DNA from: Eretmocerus hayati
Taxonomy: Eukaryota > Arthropoda > Insecta > Hymenoptera > Aphelinidae
Length of the DNA: 64,000 bases
Assembly: GCA_029851415.1 (NCBI GenBank)
Contig: CM056742.1
Span: 86,728,748-86,792,747 of the forward strand
Reading direction: 5' to 3'
The position numbers and the translations under genes were made by a program. Below, one piece after another: positions 11,163-20,707 of the stretch. The notes under the pieces are model-generated. The model ran no database searches. It was given only the letters and a program-made list of their open reading frames with translations, and was not told the DNA's origin. Every line of letters begins with the position of its first letter. The first letter of the stretch is position 1.

Positions 11163-11172
11163 TTCCAAATTC
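11163..11172. repeat. Candidate target-site duplication, right copy
   Basis: Second copy of TTCCAAATTC, at the 5' boundary of the non-LTR element. A shorter partial match (ATTCCAAAT) at 11129-11137 leaves the exact edge uncertain by about 35 bases. Confidence 0.45.
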
Positions 11173-11562
11173 TAATTCATATTTTTCAAAAAAAAAGAAA
11201 AAGTGAGAAAATGCGGATCATTTTCTAGCTTTGTATCATAATCAACTAAGATGAAAATCTTGCTTCACGAAATGACTGTTTCTTTGATCAAATGATTGAT
11301 CGAGAATTCCTCAACCCAATATCATTCCCAAATTCTCCTCTGTATCATGAAAAATATTGACGCAAACTGTAGTCACAGTTGAAAAATGACTGAATCATTC
11401 AAATTGATCAACAAAAATTGAACGACGCGTCCTATATCCAAATTAGAACTAGTTTTGAACCAAGTATTGCGTTCTTATCGTTACAACTTGAACAGTCTTG
11501 CTTCCTTACGGAATCATATTCGCATTGCATAACGAATTGCGTCTCTCTCGCCTGTTCTTTTA
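11173..11562 (+). other. Element 1 leader continuation with splice acceptor
   Basis: AT-rich untranslated sequence that should continue the element 1 leader interrupted at 6640. It has only short open frames. It ends in a strong 3' splice-site signature, a pyrimidine-rich tract running into TTTTAG at 11557-11562. Confidence 0.5.
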
Positions 11563-12063
11563 GTGAATGATTTAGATGCACCTGCAGATCAACCAGTGAG
11601 TCCACCGCTCCTCTCGTCTGATGCTTTCGATCCATTGTGTGATAGACCCAAACTTCCACGTCAATCGGAACCTGGTCAGAAGAAAAGAAAGGCTAGAACT
11701 CGAAAACTAAAGAAACAGTGGGAACGCGAAGGTCGCGAATGGTTACCTCCGGAAGAATTTCGAAAACATACTAAACCATTCAAAACGCTTCCACTGGAAG
11801 AAAAGTGCGAGCTCTTTCTCAAGAACGTCTGCAATACCTGTTACAATGATCCCACAGTTTATTGCCCATGTCGTCCTGAAATTAGACCACCAGTTCAAGC
11901 TCTGACTGCTGAAAATCTCAAAGTTATACCAACGTTTTCAATCAAAGAGAAACTTGAGAATCTCTTCCTCCGAAAATATTGTGATAATTGTAGAAACGGC
12001 TTCATCAAAAATCTTTGTGTAAAGTGCTATTTCTTGAATAATAAAATTCGTAAGAAGGTGTAA
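11563..12063 (+). CDS. Cys-rich basic leader ORF upstream of gag (exon-like)
   Basis: I do not recognise this protein. The frame is open for 166 codons and contains no ATG; the first codon is GTG, directly after a splice-acceptor-like TTTTAG. It therefore looks like an exon whose start codon comes from an upstream leader exon. The N-terminal third is Pro/Asp-rich and is followed by a basic patch (KKRKARTRKLKKQW), a plausible nuclear or RNA-binding signal. The C-terminal half has two Cys clusters, CNTCYNDPTVYCPC and CDNCRNGFIKNLCVKC, which could bind zinc. It lies between the element 1 leader and gag, where simple Gypsy elements have no gene. It may be a regulatory accessory protein made from a spliced RNA; that is inference only. 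Confidence 0.55.
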   Translation: MNDLDAPADQPVSPPLLSSDAFDPLCDRPKLPRQSEPGQKKRKARTRKLKKQWEREGREWLPPEEFRKHTKPFKTLPLEEKCELFLKNVCNTCYNDPTVYCPCRPEIRPPVQALTAENLKVIPTFSIKEKLENLFLRKYCDNCRNGFIKNLCVKCYFLNNKIRKKV

Positions 12064-12376
12064 TTCCTATCTCACTAAGTATTCATTTATTCTTTTATTG
12101 GATTCCTCTCAACAAATTTTTCACGCTCGAAAGTCTGTATTTTTGACTAACACTAACAAATTTCTCGTTGTCACTGCTCGTTCATAAGATGATTAATGGA
12201 AATCTCACGATTCAAAGTCAAAATTCTTAATCTGAGTGAAAGTAATGATATTCATGCTGAATTTGAAAGACAAATTTATTTGATCTCTATCACATATAAC
12301 ATTCATGTTTATGCGGATGATATATTTTTGTGAAAGAGACTTTTTTGACATCGATCGTACAGACTTTTGACACTCA
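12064..12376 (+). other. Spacer between leader ORF and gag
   Basis: About 310 bases of AT-rich sequence with no gene. A candidate 3' splice site (GATCGTACAG) lies at 12352-12361, just before the gag frame. Confidence 0.35.
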
Positions 12377-13950
12377 TTGACCTGGTTTGACGACAAATTT
12401 CTCACGAGTAACAGTCGAATCACCCGTAATCAAGCTCGATCAGATATAGAACTTCAAAACGAAATCGAAGCTTTTGTGCCAATTGATCTTCAGAATCGAA
12501 ACAACCCTGCTGCTCTTCAACCTAGACGCGAATTAGCGCGAACCCCACCTCCGGTGCAACCGCATGTTCAGAATCACTCAGAATCTGATTCATCACAGCC
12601 TGAAGCTGGTTCATCTGATTCACATAGAACTCAACGTCCTGAGGATAGATCAATCGACGGTTGTGATCGAAGTTCGAGTCCCTTGGGTGAAATAAGCGAT
12701 CTAATTTACGATCTAATCATGGCCGACACAGTTTCAGTGGCTGACGCAGTCAAAATTGTCCCTGAATTTGATAGAAAAAATATTCCGCTTAGTCGATTCC
12801 TTGCTCGATGCAAAGAGGCAAAGGCTACGGTCGGTAATGCCAATGAGGTGAATTTGGTCAGAATGATAAAATCCAAATTATTAGGCGCACCCGTAGACTA
12901 TGCAAATGACAGAGAATTCACAACCGTATATGAGTTTATGCAATTCATCAAGCAAATATATATGCCATTGAAGTCAGTTCCTCAATTACTTGGAGATCTA
13001 GGCAATTGTATTCAAACTGCAAATGAAAGCGGAATATCATTCGCCAATAGAATGCGGGGAATTGGGCGCAGGTTTTGGAAGCCAAGCGTATTGAATCTGG
13101 CGATGCTGATAGAGCTTTTCGTGATGCACTTCAATCGGATATTATAGCTTGTTTCAAGTGAGGCTTGAAACCTGAAATAGAGCTTCGCGTTGGAAATGCT
13201 GTTAACATTAATAACGTTGTTTCTGAAGCAATGAAAATTGAAAGTAAACTAGATGCTCAACGAAATCTACGTAGAAATCATGGGTAGAACATTAATGTAC
13301 CACAAAGAAAAACTCTTGCTACTTGTCAAATTCGTTCAAAAGAAGGACACGAAGCTAGTAATTGCAGGAAATTGAAAAAATGTGAATTCTGTGGTTTTAA
13401 CGGTCACACTCGAGATGAATGTCGAAAAAAAATGGTTGCCAGTCAAACTCTCTCCGTGATTTGCCAATTTTGTTCTTTGCCTGGTCATTCTGCAACTACG
13501 TGTCCACGTTTAATAAGATGTCAAATCTGTGAAAAGTTCGGCCACGAAGCAAAGCAATGTAGTCCCATCATCATATCTCCAGTCCACAAATTATGTCAAC
13601 TTTGCAACAAGTCCGGTCATACTGCAAATTCGTGTTATTCTCTGAAACCCAGTTTGCCTATCTTCAATCAACATCTAGAAGATCGCGCTCAGCTCGTTTG
13701 CCAAATTTGCAATAGATCTGGCCACACAGCAGCGACATGCAGAAATCGTAACGCAGCGTCATTGCCATCGAATACTAAGTCTGATCTGATTTGTGCGTAC
13801 TGCAAAAATCCAGGTCACGTGCTCTCTGAGTGCAGGAAAAGAGCTTACAATAATGCGCGAAAAGAGGGAACGATGCAAGTCTCCCGAGCAAGAGCGCAGC
13901 CGTGGAGACAAACCAAACCAACCAGCGCTCATCCAATACTCCAGTGCTGA
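12377..13950 (+). pseudogene. gag: Element 1 Gag with multiple CCHC zinc knuckles (broken)
   Basis: Gag forms the virus-like particle and packages RNA. The N-terminal open part (to ~13070) has a Pro/Ser-rich region, then a capsid-like region starting at an internal ATG near 12719 (VKIVPEFDRKNIPLSRFL, comparable to VQRIPQFDGRNMPLKEY of element 2). A one-base frameshift lies near 13060-13075. The continuing frame has stops at 13159-13161 and 13285-13287. The nucleocapsid part then holds six intact CCHC knuckles (C-x2-C-x4-H-x4-C) with first Cys codons at 13381, 13462, 13519, 13594, 13699 and 13792. A seventh, degenerate one at 13324 has its second Cys changed to Arg. Most retroelement Gags have one or two. 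No ATG is found at the 5' end of the frame. Confidence 0.8.
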
Positions 13951-14743
13951 ACATCCCTCTTTGCGAGTTGCTACCGTGAGACTTTCGTCAACTACTAAAT
14001 TTGTTCCTTTTATAGATATTCAACTATCCATCACAGGAAAAACTCTTGACATAATGCTGGATACGGGATCGGAAATCAACATTGTGCTCATAAAATATAT
14101 CACAAAGCTCGATGCAATAGATAGAAGTAGGAACTGCGTTATGAAAGGTTTCGGTTCTAACTGTGTATATTCTATAGGCACGATTCGTATGAAAATTCTG
14201 GGAAAAGATACCGAATTTCAGGTAGTTTCTGATTCTTTCCCGAAATTATCAGCTGGAATTTTAGGGATGGATTTTTTCAATGAGTTCGGAGCAAAAATCG
14301 ACTTTAAAAACAATCATTTGGTTGTTGATGACAAAATCATTCTAATGCAAAATAGAGCAAATCCTCATTTTGATGTCTCATGTGCGAATCTCTCAAATAT
14401 CAGACAAAAGAGCAGTGCTTCACTTCCATTCATTGATGTAAGCAATCCTCCAACTAACTCAATTGAAAAGTTCATGCTCGATTCTGGATCGGAGTCCAAC
14501 ATTGTCAAGCAATGTTTGCTTCCCGATGATGCGACAATATTCAACAATAATGGTACTTGCATTAAAGGTATTGGAAATGAATTCATGCCAACAATTGGCA
14601 CCGTTGAGGCTACCTTATTTGGAATTGAAAACAGATTTCTTGTTGTTTCAAATGATTTCAATCTCTCCTCTTCCGCCATAATTGGCGCTGAATATTTGAG
14701 CAAAGCTGGAGCTATCTTAAATTTCAAACAAATAATTATATAA
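13793..14743 (+). CDS. pol: Element 1 tandem retroviral-type aspartic protease
   Basis: This frame (+1 relative to the nucleocapsid frame) encodes two consecutive retropepsin-like domains in one chain. Domain 1 (~13990-14340) has MLDTGSEINIV with the catalytic D-T-G at 14060-14068, followed 70 codons later by SAGILGMDFFNEFGAKIDF. Domain 2 (~14420-14740) repeats the layout with MLDSGSESNIV (D-S-G at 14480-14488) and SSAIIGAEYLSKAGAILNF. The two active-site triads are exactly 140 codons apart. Retroviral proteases normally have one domain and dimerise, so a covalently linked pair resembles the two lobes of pepsin. The listed start is a GTG inside gag; real synthesis would be by frameshifting from Gag. 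The stop at 14741-14743 appears to be a mutation, because the frame continues into acidic Pol linker. Confidence 0.8.
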   Translation: MRTAKIQVTCSLSAGKELTIMREKRERCKSPEQERSRGDKPNQPALIQYSSAEHPSLRVATVRLSSTTKFVPFIDIQLSITGKTLDIMLDTGSEINIVLIKYITKLDAIDRSRNCVMKGFGSNCVYSIGTIRMKILGKDTEFQVVSDSFPKLSAGILGMDFFNEFGAKIDFKNNHLVVDDKIILMQNRANPHFDVSCANLSNIRQKSSASLPFIDVSNPPTNSIEKFMLDSGSESNIVKQCLLPDDATIFNNNGTCIKGIGNEFMPTIGTVEATLFGIENRFLVVSNDFNLSSSAIIGAEYLSKAGAILNFKQIII

Positions 14744-15031
14744 GAACCCATTATATCTCATAACTTTCATGAATCAAAAACATCTGAATTGCCTTCCCAA
14801 AATTGTGACGAATCAATCTCTCTGATTACAAATATAAACTCCGAATCCGAATCATCATCAATTTCAGATAATGAAATTCTTTCGCAATTGAATGAGCAAG
14901 AAACTGACGCGAGTGATGAACAATTTTCGGATGATGAAGGCACATACTTCTTTGATCAGATATGTCATAATTCTAGCTTAGCTGTCAAACATTCATACGC
15001 TTCATCGTTATCCAACTCACTTCTGAGCTGA
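14744..15031 (+). pseudogene. pol: Element 1 Pol linker after protease
   Basis: The protease frame resumes after the stop at 14741 and stays open to 15031. It gives a Ser/Glu/Asp-rich, probably disordered linker between protease and RT. The reading then passes to another frame near 15025, so at least one indel separates it from the RT. No catalytic motif is present. Confidence 0.55.
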
Positions 15032-15907
15032 ACATCGAAGTCACTAGTCCTGAAATCGAAGGTCTGCAGTTCAGAGATTCTATTGAAATTGATGAAATAC
15101 AATACCTATATCACGGCAATAAAAAGTTTCTTCTTGATTTGATAAAAACTGACCACCTTGACGGAACGGAAAGAATATTCGTATTCAAGCTAGTTCGGGA
15201 AAATACAGATATATTCTTTGTTCCGGGTGACAAACTTCCATGTACAGACTCAGCTATGCAAAGTATCAATACTATTACTGGAGATCCTATTAATTGTAAG
15301 CAATATAAATTTCCGCACGCACTTACAGAAGAGATGAATCGTCAAGTTCAGGAATTGTGGGACCAGGAAGTCATCGAACCGTCTCAGTCCCCATATAATT
15401 CACCCATATGGATTGTCAAGAAAAAGCCAGGTCCTGATGGAAAACCTCGCTGGCGACTTGTGGTCGATTTCCGAAAATTGAATGAGGTCACCGTTAGTGG
15501 CAGTTACCCTGTTCCTGACATAACTCAAATTTTCAACCGAGCAGGCGGTGCAGTTTATTTCACGACCTTTGACCTCGCCCAAGGCTTTTATCAAATTCCT
15601 ATGAATCCTCGTGATAAGGAGAAGACTGCATTCAGCAGCCCAGCTGGTCATTTCCAATTCCAAAGGGGTCAATTTGGGGCAAAAAATAGTCCAGCTACCT
15701 TTCAAAGATTTATAGATAACTTGATTCCCAGTCTTCCAAATGTGTAAGGGTATATTGACGACATTGTGGTCTTTTCGAAAAATCTTGATGAACATTTGAA
15801 AAGCATCATGGAACTCTTTTCGAGGTTACGAAAAGCTAAAGTTAAACTTCAGCTCGAAAAGTGCGAATTTCTTAAAAGAAAAGTCATATACCTCGGTCAT
15901 AAAGTAA
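15025..15907 (+). pseudogene. pol: Element 1 reverse transcriptase, palm region (broken)
   Basis: Gypsy-type RT copies the element RNA into DNA. The frame shows, in order, the entry segment YNSPIWIVKKKPGPDGKPRW, RLVVDFRKLNEVTV, the first palm aspartate in YFTTFDLAQGFYQIP, the primer-grip region FSSPAGHFQFQRGQFGAKN and SPATFQRF. A stop codon at 15745-15747 falls one codon before the catalytic box GYIDDIVVFSKN, which is intact downstream in the same frame. The frame then runs to a one-base shift near 15917 and continues at 15908-18496. One nonsense mutation and one indel therefore inactivate an RT whose catalytic residues are all visible. Confidence 0.88.
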
Positions 15908-18496
15908 GTGCAGATGGTCGGTCCTGATCCCAAGAAAGTCGAAGCTGTTGAGCGATTTCCTACACCCAAAACCGTCAAAAATGTCAGACAGTTCCTCGGT
16001 CTTGCTGGGTATTATCGCCGTTTCATTCAGAACTTCGCTGGTATTGCAAAACCTCTGACAAAATTTCTCCTAAAGGATGCAACTTTCATATGGTCTGACG
16101 AAGCCGAAAAATCTTTCCAAACGTTGAAAAAATGCCTATGTACTGCACCCTTGTTAGCTTATCCAGATCTGTCATTGCACCATTACAATATTACTTGTGA
16201 TACCTCGGGATATGCCATTGCCGGCATACTTTCTCAAAACAAAAATAACGAGGATCGTCCAATAGCTTTCACTAGTCGAGTCCTACGAGGTAGAGAACTT
16301 TTGTATGAAACTTATGAAAAAGAGGCTCTGGCTATCTTACATTCAGTTCAAACGTTCAAATCATATGTTTACGGTCGTAAATTAACCATTTATACAGACA
16401 ATCAAGCTCTGAAATATTTCAAAACCGCAGACCTCAATGCCCGTATGATGAAATGGCGTTTCAATTTATCTAGTTATGAATATGAGATAACACACAAGTC
16501 TTCCCGAGCTAATGCAGCAGCCGATGCTCTTTCTAGGAACCCTGTAGAGCCTGTTTCAATCAATGTAGCTACACGTGCACAACTCAAAAAACCAACCGAT
16601 ACAGCAGTTTCTCGAGACAATAACATTACACCTTGTCGCGAAGAAATTGATTCAGAAAAATTAAACAAGTCCATGAATCGTGAAAATCCTGCCCTCGAGA
16701 ACCAACAGCCTGACCCCCAGATAGATCAATCACCCACCGATAAGACGCATCGACCCAATCGTAAAACGAATGAAAATAAGCCCGATTACTATGAGAGCGA
16801 CGACGAATTAGCTTCTGAGCCCAGAGCGACGGCAAAATCTCCTCCTCATATAACAAAACCGTGTAATTTAGAAATAGCACTAACTCATGATTCCGAAGTT
16901 TCTGTGGGTGATGACGAATTGTCGCATGATTCTTCTATTGTCAGTCCCAAGCGCAAGAACATGGATACCCTCGTGACAAGTCGTGAACCTATTCAATGTC
17001 GCTCAGACAGCGTAATGTTTTTTGTAAACTCATCAGGTCAACCGTGTGATGAAGGCGCAAAAGCTGTTCTGAACTTTACAAAACCTCCACCAGTCGAATC
17101 TCTCGAGATAAATGAGATAGCTTCCATCCCTCGGAAAAACAAGCATCATTATTTTGCTCTGTGTATCAGTACTGAGGTGCAAGAATCTCTTGAGATCATT
17201 CGATCAAGAATACATAACTCTCTTGTGCTATTGTTGCAATTATTGCTCAAAAACAATCAAAATGAGATAAGCATGGCTCGCAGTAGAGATATATTGGGTC
17301 TGCCATGGTCAGGAGTTCTGAATATTCTAGATATCGTGTTTCGTGATACAGGTATAAAGATCATCATTTGCACTGGCCAATTAGAATTCGTTCCTCCCGA
17401 AAAACGTAATGACATTTTTCAAGAACTTCATGCTTCGCCTATCGATGGTCACAAGGGTATTGCAAAAACATACAAGCGTATAAAACAACAGTACTATTGG
17501 GAAAACATGGAAGAAGACATTCAAAGACGAATCCAGCAATGCCTTGACTGCCAGCTTAAGAAATTAGTCCGTCTCAAAACGAAACAGCCTATGGTTATTA
17601 CAGACACATCCGGTACTGTTTTCGATAAAGTAGCTTTGGATATCGTTGGGCCGCTTAACAAATCGGAATCTGGCTTTGAGTACATCCTGACGATGCAGGA
17701 TGATCTTTCAAAATATTGTGTCGCAGCACCACTTGAGAACATGTTAGCTTCAACAGTAGCCGATGCATTCATCAGAAAATTCATTTGTGTATTTGGGTGG
17801 CCCAAAGTAATTCTTACAGACCAAGCTCAAAACTTCCTCAGTAGTCTAATGAAACGCGTGGCCAAGAGATTTCGTATCAGAAAGGTTAGAACAACTGCAT
17901 ATCACCCAGAAAGTAACGCAAGTTTGGAAAGATCTCATCACTCTCTTGCTGAATATCTAAAACAATACACAGATGCAGACAATGAGTGGGATTCCTGGTT
18001 GGATATATGTATGATGCATCATAATTCCGCTGTTCACGAGAGCACAAAGTTTACTCCTTTCGAGATCGTATTCGGTCGTTTAGCTCGACTTCCATCAAAT
18101 AATCCGCTCCGTGAGGGTGATCTTCTCCCTACCTACCAAGGCTACGTCCAAGAACTTGTCAACCGCCTGAACGGTATTCAGAAGATAGCCTATGACAATT
18201 TACTTGACTCGAAACATCGCTCGAAAGAAATATTTGATCGTCGCATAAATCCGGTCAATTTCAAAGTGGGAGATTTTGTCTTTCTATTGTCAGGTCCCGA
18301 GCCGGAAAAATTTATCAATCACTACTCAGGTCCATTCAAAATATTAGAGGTTATCAAGAAAAATAATGTCCGTATTCAAGTGAAGAAGGGAAGCAAGATT
18401 GTTCATGCAAATAGATTAAGAATATCTCATATCACTTCCGAAACCAAACTCAAATCAATCCCCAAAAAGAAAAATCTGAACTCGATTAAAGATTAG
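15908..18496 (+). CDS. pol: Element 1 Pol C-terminal part: RNase H, macrodomain-like linker, integrase
   Basis: An 862-codon open frame. It begins with the RT connection (FPTPKTVKNVRQFLGLAGYYRRF) and RNase H (ITCDTSGYAIAGILSQ with the first Asp, YEKEALAI with Glu, IYTDNQALK with Asp, ending RANAAADALSRNP). An acidic linker follows (~16540-17000), then a macrodomain-like segment (17005-17385). Integrase completes it: an HHCC zinc finger (LHASPIDGHKG, CLDCQ), catalytic Asp in ALDIVGPL, Asp in ILTDQAQNF and Glu in SNASLERSHHSL, then a C-terminal domain with HYSGPFKILEV. All DDE residues are intact. The first codon is a GTG, and the true upstream frame is joined by an indel near 15917. The stop at 18494 is 53 bases before the env ATG. 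Confidence 0.9.
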   Translation: MQMVGPDPKKVEAVERFPTPKTVKNVRQFLGLAGYYRRFIQNFAGIAKPLTKFLLKDATFIWSDEAEKSFQTLKKCLCTAPLLAYPDLSLHHYNITCDTSGYAIAGILSQNKNNEDRPIAFTSRVLRGRELLYETYEKEALAILHSVQTFKSYVYGRKLTIYTDNQALKYFKTADLNARMMKWRFNLSSYEYEITHKSSRANAAADALSRNPVEPVSINVATRAQLKKPTDTAVSRDNNITPCREEIDSEKLNKSMNRENPALENQQPDPQIDQSPTDKTHRPNRKTNENKPDYYESDDELASEPRATAKSPPHITKPCNLEIALTHDSEVSVGDDELSHDSSIVSPKRKNMDTLVTSREPIQCRSDSVMFFVNSSGQPCDEGAKAVLNFTKPPPVESLEINEIASIPRKNKHHYFALCISTEVQESLEIIRSRIHNSLVLLLQLLLKNNQNEISMARSRDILGLPWSGVLNILDIVFRDTGIKIIICTGQLEFVPPEKRNDIFQELHASPIDGHKGIAKTYKRIKQQYYWENMEEDIQRRIQQCLDCQLKKLVRLKTKQPMVITDTSGTVFDKVALDIVGPLNKSESGFEYILTMQDDLSKYCVAAPLENMLASTVADAFIRKFICVFGWPKVILTDQAQNFLSSLMKRVAKRFRIRKVRTTAYHPESNASLERSHHSLAEYLKQYTDADNEWDSWLDICMMHHNSAVHESTKFTPFEIVFGRLARLPSNNPLREGDLLPTYQGYVQELVNRLNGIQKIAYDNLLDSKHRSKEIFDRRINPVNFKVGDFVFLLSGPEPEKFINHYSGPFKILEVIKKNNVRIQVKKGSKIVHANRLRISHITSETKLKSIPKKKNLNSIKD
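17005..17385 (+). other. Macrodomain-like segment inside Pol
   Basis: About 127 residues between RNase H and integrase follow the strand-helix order of the TARG1/OARD1-type macrodomain. It starts with a VMFFVNSSGQP strand, then a central HYFALCISTEV strand, an amphipathic helix ending in LLLQLLLKNNQNEISMA, a loop (SRDILGLPWSGV) where macrodomains have a Gly-rich nucleotide loop, the helix VLNILDIVFRD and a last strand IKIIICTG. The Asp of the Gly-rich loop is not conserved, so ADP-ribose hydrolysis is doubtful. Element 2 has an equivalent segment at 47607-47990 in the same Pol position. The assignment rests on pattern recognition, not a search. Confidence 0.5.
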
Positions 18497-18518
18497 AAAA
18501 CAAGTAGAACAATCAATA

Positions 18519-18541
18519 ATATTACTTTTGATCTGTTACAG
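18519..18541 (+). promoter_or_regulatory. Splice acceptor for env mRNA
   Basis: A T-rich tract ending in GATCTGTTACAG is followed 8 bases later by the env ATG at 18550. It matches the insect 3' splice-site consensus and the retroviral plan of a spliced env RNA. A possible donor was not identified. Confidence 0.6.
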
Positions 18542-18549
18542 AATTAATC

Positions 18550-20571
18550 ATGATCATCATCATTGTCTTGTTACTAAAATCAATAATAGGAACTCAAGCA
18601 ATAATAGTGTATGACTGTGGAGCTAGATCTCTCAATGTTACAACTCTCTCCCTCATTGATGTCGGTGAATGTGACATACCAAAAGATGAAGTCCAAGTTT
18701 CAAAAGTGTATGTTCAATTACTTCAAGTGAACGATTTAACTGAAACAAGCGTGATTCAATGTAAATTGGAAGTCCATAGAACTATTGACGTTTGTGGAAT
18801 GTTTTCTCACACATCGATCGTGAACGGAGGAGAAATTGAATATATACAAGAAATTGGTTCAGGAGCTTGCGAGCAAATTCATAAAACTGAAACTTATAAA
18901 TTAGCTAATTGTCACGTCATCCAAGGGCTACGAGTGAATCACACTGTAACTCATAGTATAAACTATGCTGCATTTGTGAATTCCGAGGGTAAATGCAATG
19001 GAGCAGCTTACTCCGACCCATATGGCACCTGGGAATCAGTTGTAGTCCAAGGCTTTTTGAAAATTTCTCTCACTCAATACACTGCTAGAGTATCTCTCGA
19101 ATCCAATCATATTCATTTGAGATCAGGCTCAGTGTGCTTACTCTCGGAAAAATCATGTCTAGATATGAATGGAGGTTATACATTCTGGAAAACAATCTCA
19201 GAAAACAACTGCCACTCTGATGAATACAGTATTCTCTACGAAGGATACGCGGATAAGATGAAAGAGTATGATGATAAAGCTTTACGAACTGTATACTCAG
19301 TAATTTCCCATGGCGTTACATTTGCATTGATGCAAAAATCGAAAGGAATGATTTGTGGATATACGTTTATTCATACTGAACATCCGAAATTACTCATTTT
19401 CGAAACTGTCAAAGGCGAAAGTTTCGCGTTGAGCAAAACTCCTGTCTACGATTTAGACTTATTCACTTACATGAATTCAAAATTTGTTTATGTGGAAAGA
19501 CACATGCGAACGCAAATCAAGCAACTCTATCATGACGTCATCATTCACCTCTGTAACCTCGAAAAACAGACTATCAAGGATTCATTGGCATCAGCAACAC
19601 AGGCTCTTGACGAATTCGCTTAAAGCATGATGAAGGGACCTGGCCATATGGCTGTCGCTTCTGGTGAAGTAGTCCACATTATTGAATGCATTCATGTAGA
19701 AGTTCGTCTTGAACACACCGAGGAGTGTTTCGCAGAACTCCCAGTTTCTCGCAACAATCGAATCATGTTCCTGACTCCTCGAACTCATATCCTTAAAAGT
19801 AAATGCACGAGAATTGCCTGTAACCCATTTCTTCCATCCTATTATCAAGTGGGGGGAACGTGGTACAAGCTCATGCCTCGCCCCGTAGAAACACTTCCTC
19901 CAAACACCATCCATCCCATGTCCAAAACCACGTGGAAATATACCAACCCTGCAAATCTCGCAACTACTGGAATTTACACAGATAGGGATCTCGAAGAGCT
20001 CAGAGAACACATTATGTTTCCTGTGGAGAGACCCTCAGTTCTGAACGATTTGGCGAGAGACATCCATTATCAGCCCTCAACTAATGCAGATGGCGCCATG
20101 TTCAAACTTTTGAACGAAGACGCTGTTGCACATATTGTAAAATCAGCATGGTCTCGAATCTGGAATGATTTCATCACCTCTGGTTCAGCCAGTGCTGGTC
20201 TCATAGCCATATTGTTCATCGCTCAAATCATCAAAACAGTAGTCAATGTGTTTTTACGCGGCTATGCCTTACACTCAGTGTTTGGGTGGTCAATTCACTT
20301 GCTTGTAGGCGTCTGGAGTATTTTAGCTAATTTCCTACTTTACCTCAATGAACGGTCTCAGCAATCTCATCAAGATATTGAAACTGGAATAATTGAGGTC
20401 CCTGGCCAACGCACATTCCAAATTCTACCCTCTCATTCGGTTGAGAAGAAGTACGCCCACCCTATTTCACCTCAATTGCCTGAACTTGAGAAACAAACCC
20501 CTAGAATTCCTCTCCATGAAACCACCCACCAACAACCCGATGCTCCGAAAACATTCTTCAAAATAATGTGA
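18550..20571 (+). pseudogene. env: Element 1 envelope glycoprotein, chuvirus-like (one stop)
   Basis: Envelope proteins let errantivirus-like elements leave and enter cells. The frame starts at an ATG with a signal peptide (residues 1-17, IIIIVLLL core). The Cys-rich ectodomain follows: IVYDCGARSLNVTTLSLIDV near the start, VCGMFSHTS, then ECFAELPVSRNN, FLTPRTHI and TNPANLATTGIYTD further on. Two hydrophobic segments sit near the C-terminus (AGLIAILFIAQII and LLVGVWSILANFLLYL), followed by a cytoplasmic tail. One in-frame stop at 19621-19623 divides it into 357 and ~315 residues. The layout recalls glycoproteins of negative-strand chuviruses, which are known from other arthropod LTR elements. 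It is unlike the F-like env genes elsewhere in this window. The family call is from memory of motifs, so moderate. Confidence 0.7.
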
Positions 20572-20699
20572 GACCCTTCCCGATGCTTCCGTCTTATAAG
20601 TCGCAAGATGCCATAGAATGTTTTTGATGACCTGTTGGCTGAGGCGCACGCTTCCTACACGGATTTTACTTTCAGAAAATCCTCTAGTAAGCGTTTCAC

Positions 20700-20707
20700 A
20701 GAGGGAG
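20700..20707 (+). promoter_or_regulatory. Candidate polypurine tract
   Basis: AGAGGGAG directly precedes TGTGATGTC, the proposed start of the 3' LTR. Its position after env and its purine run fit the plus-strand primer of an LTR element. Confidence 0.5.

Noticed and set aside
12301..12332. A VYADDIFL reading resembling a non-LTR reverse transcriptase box
   Set aside because: It is isolated, followed at once by a stop, with no other RT motif in frame on either side. Chance or a tiny relic.
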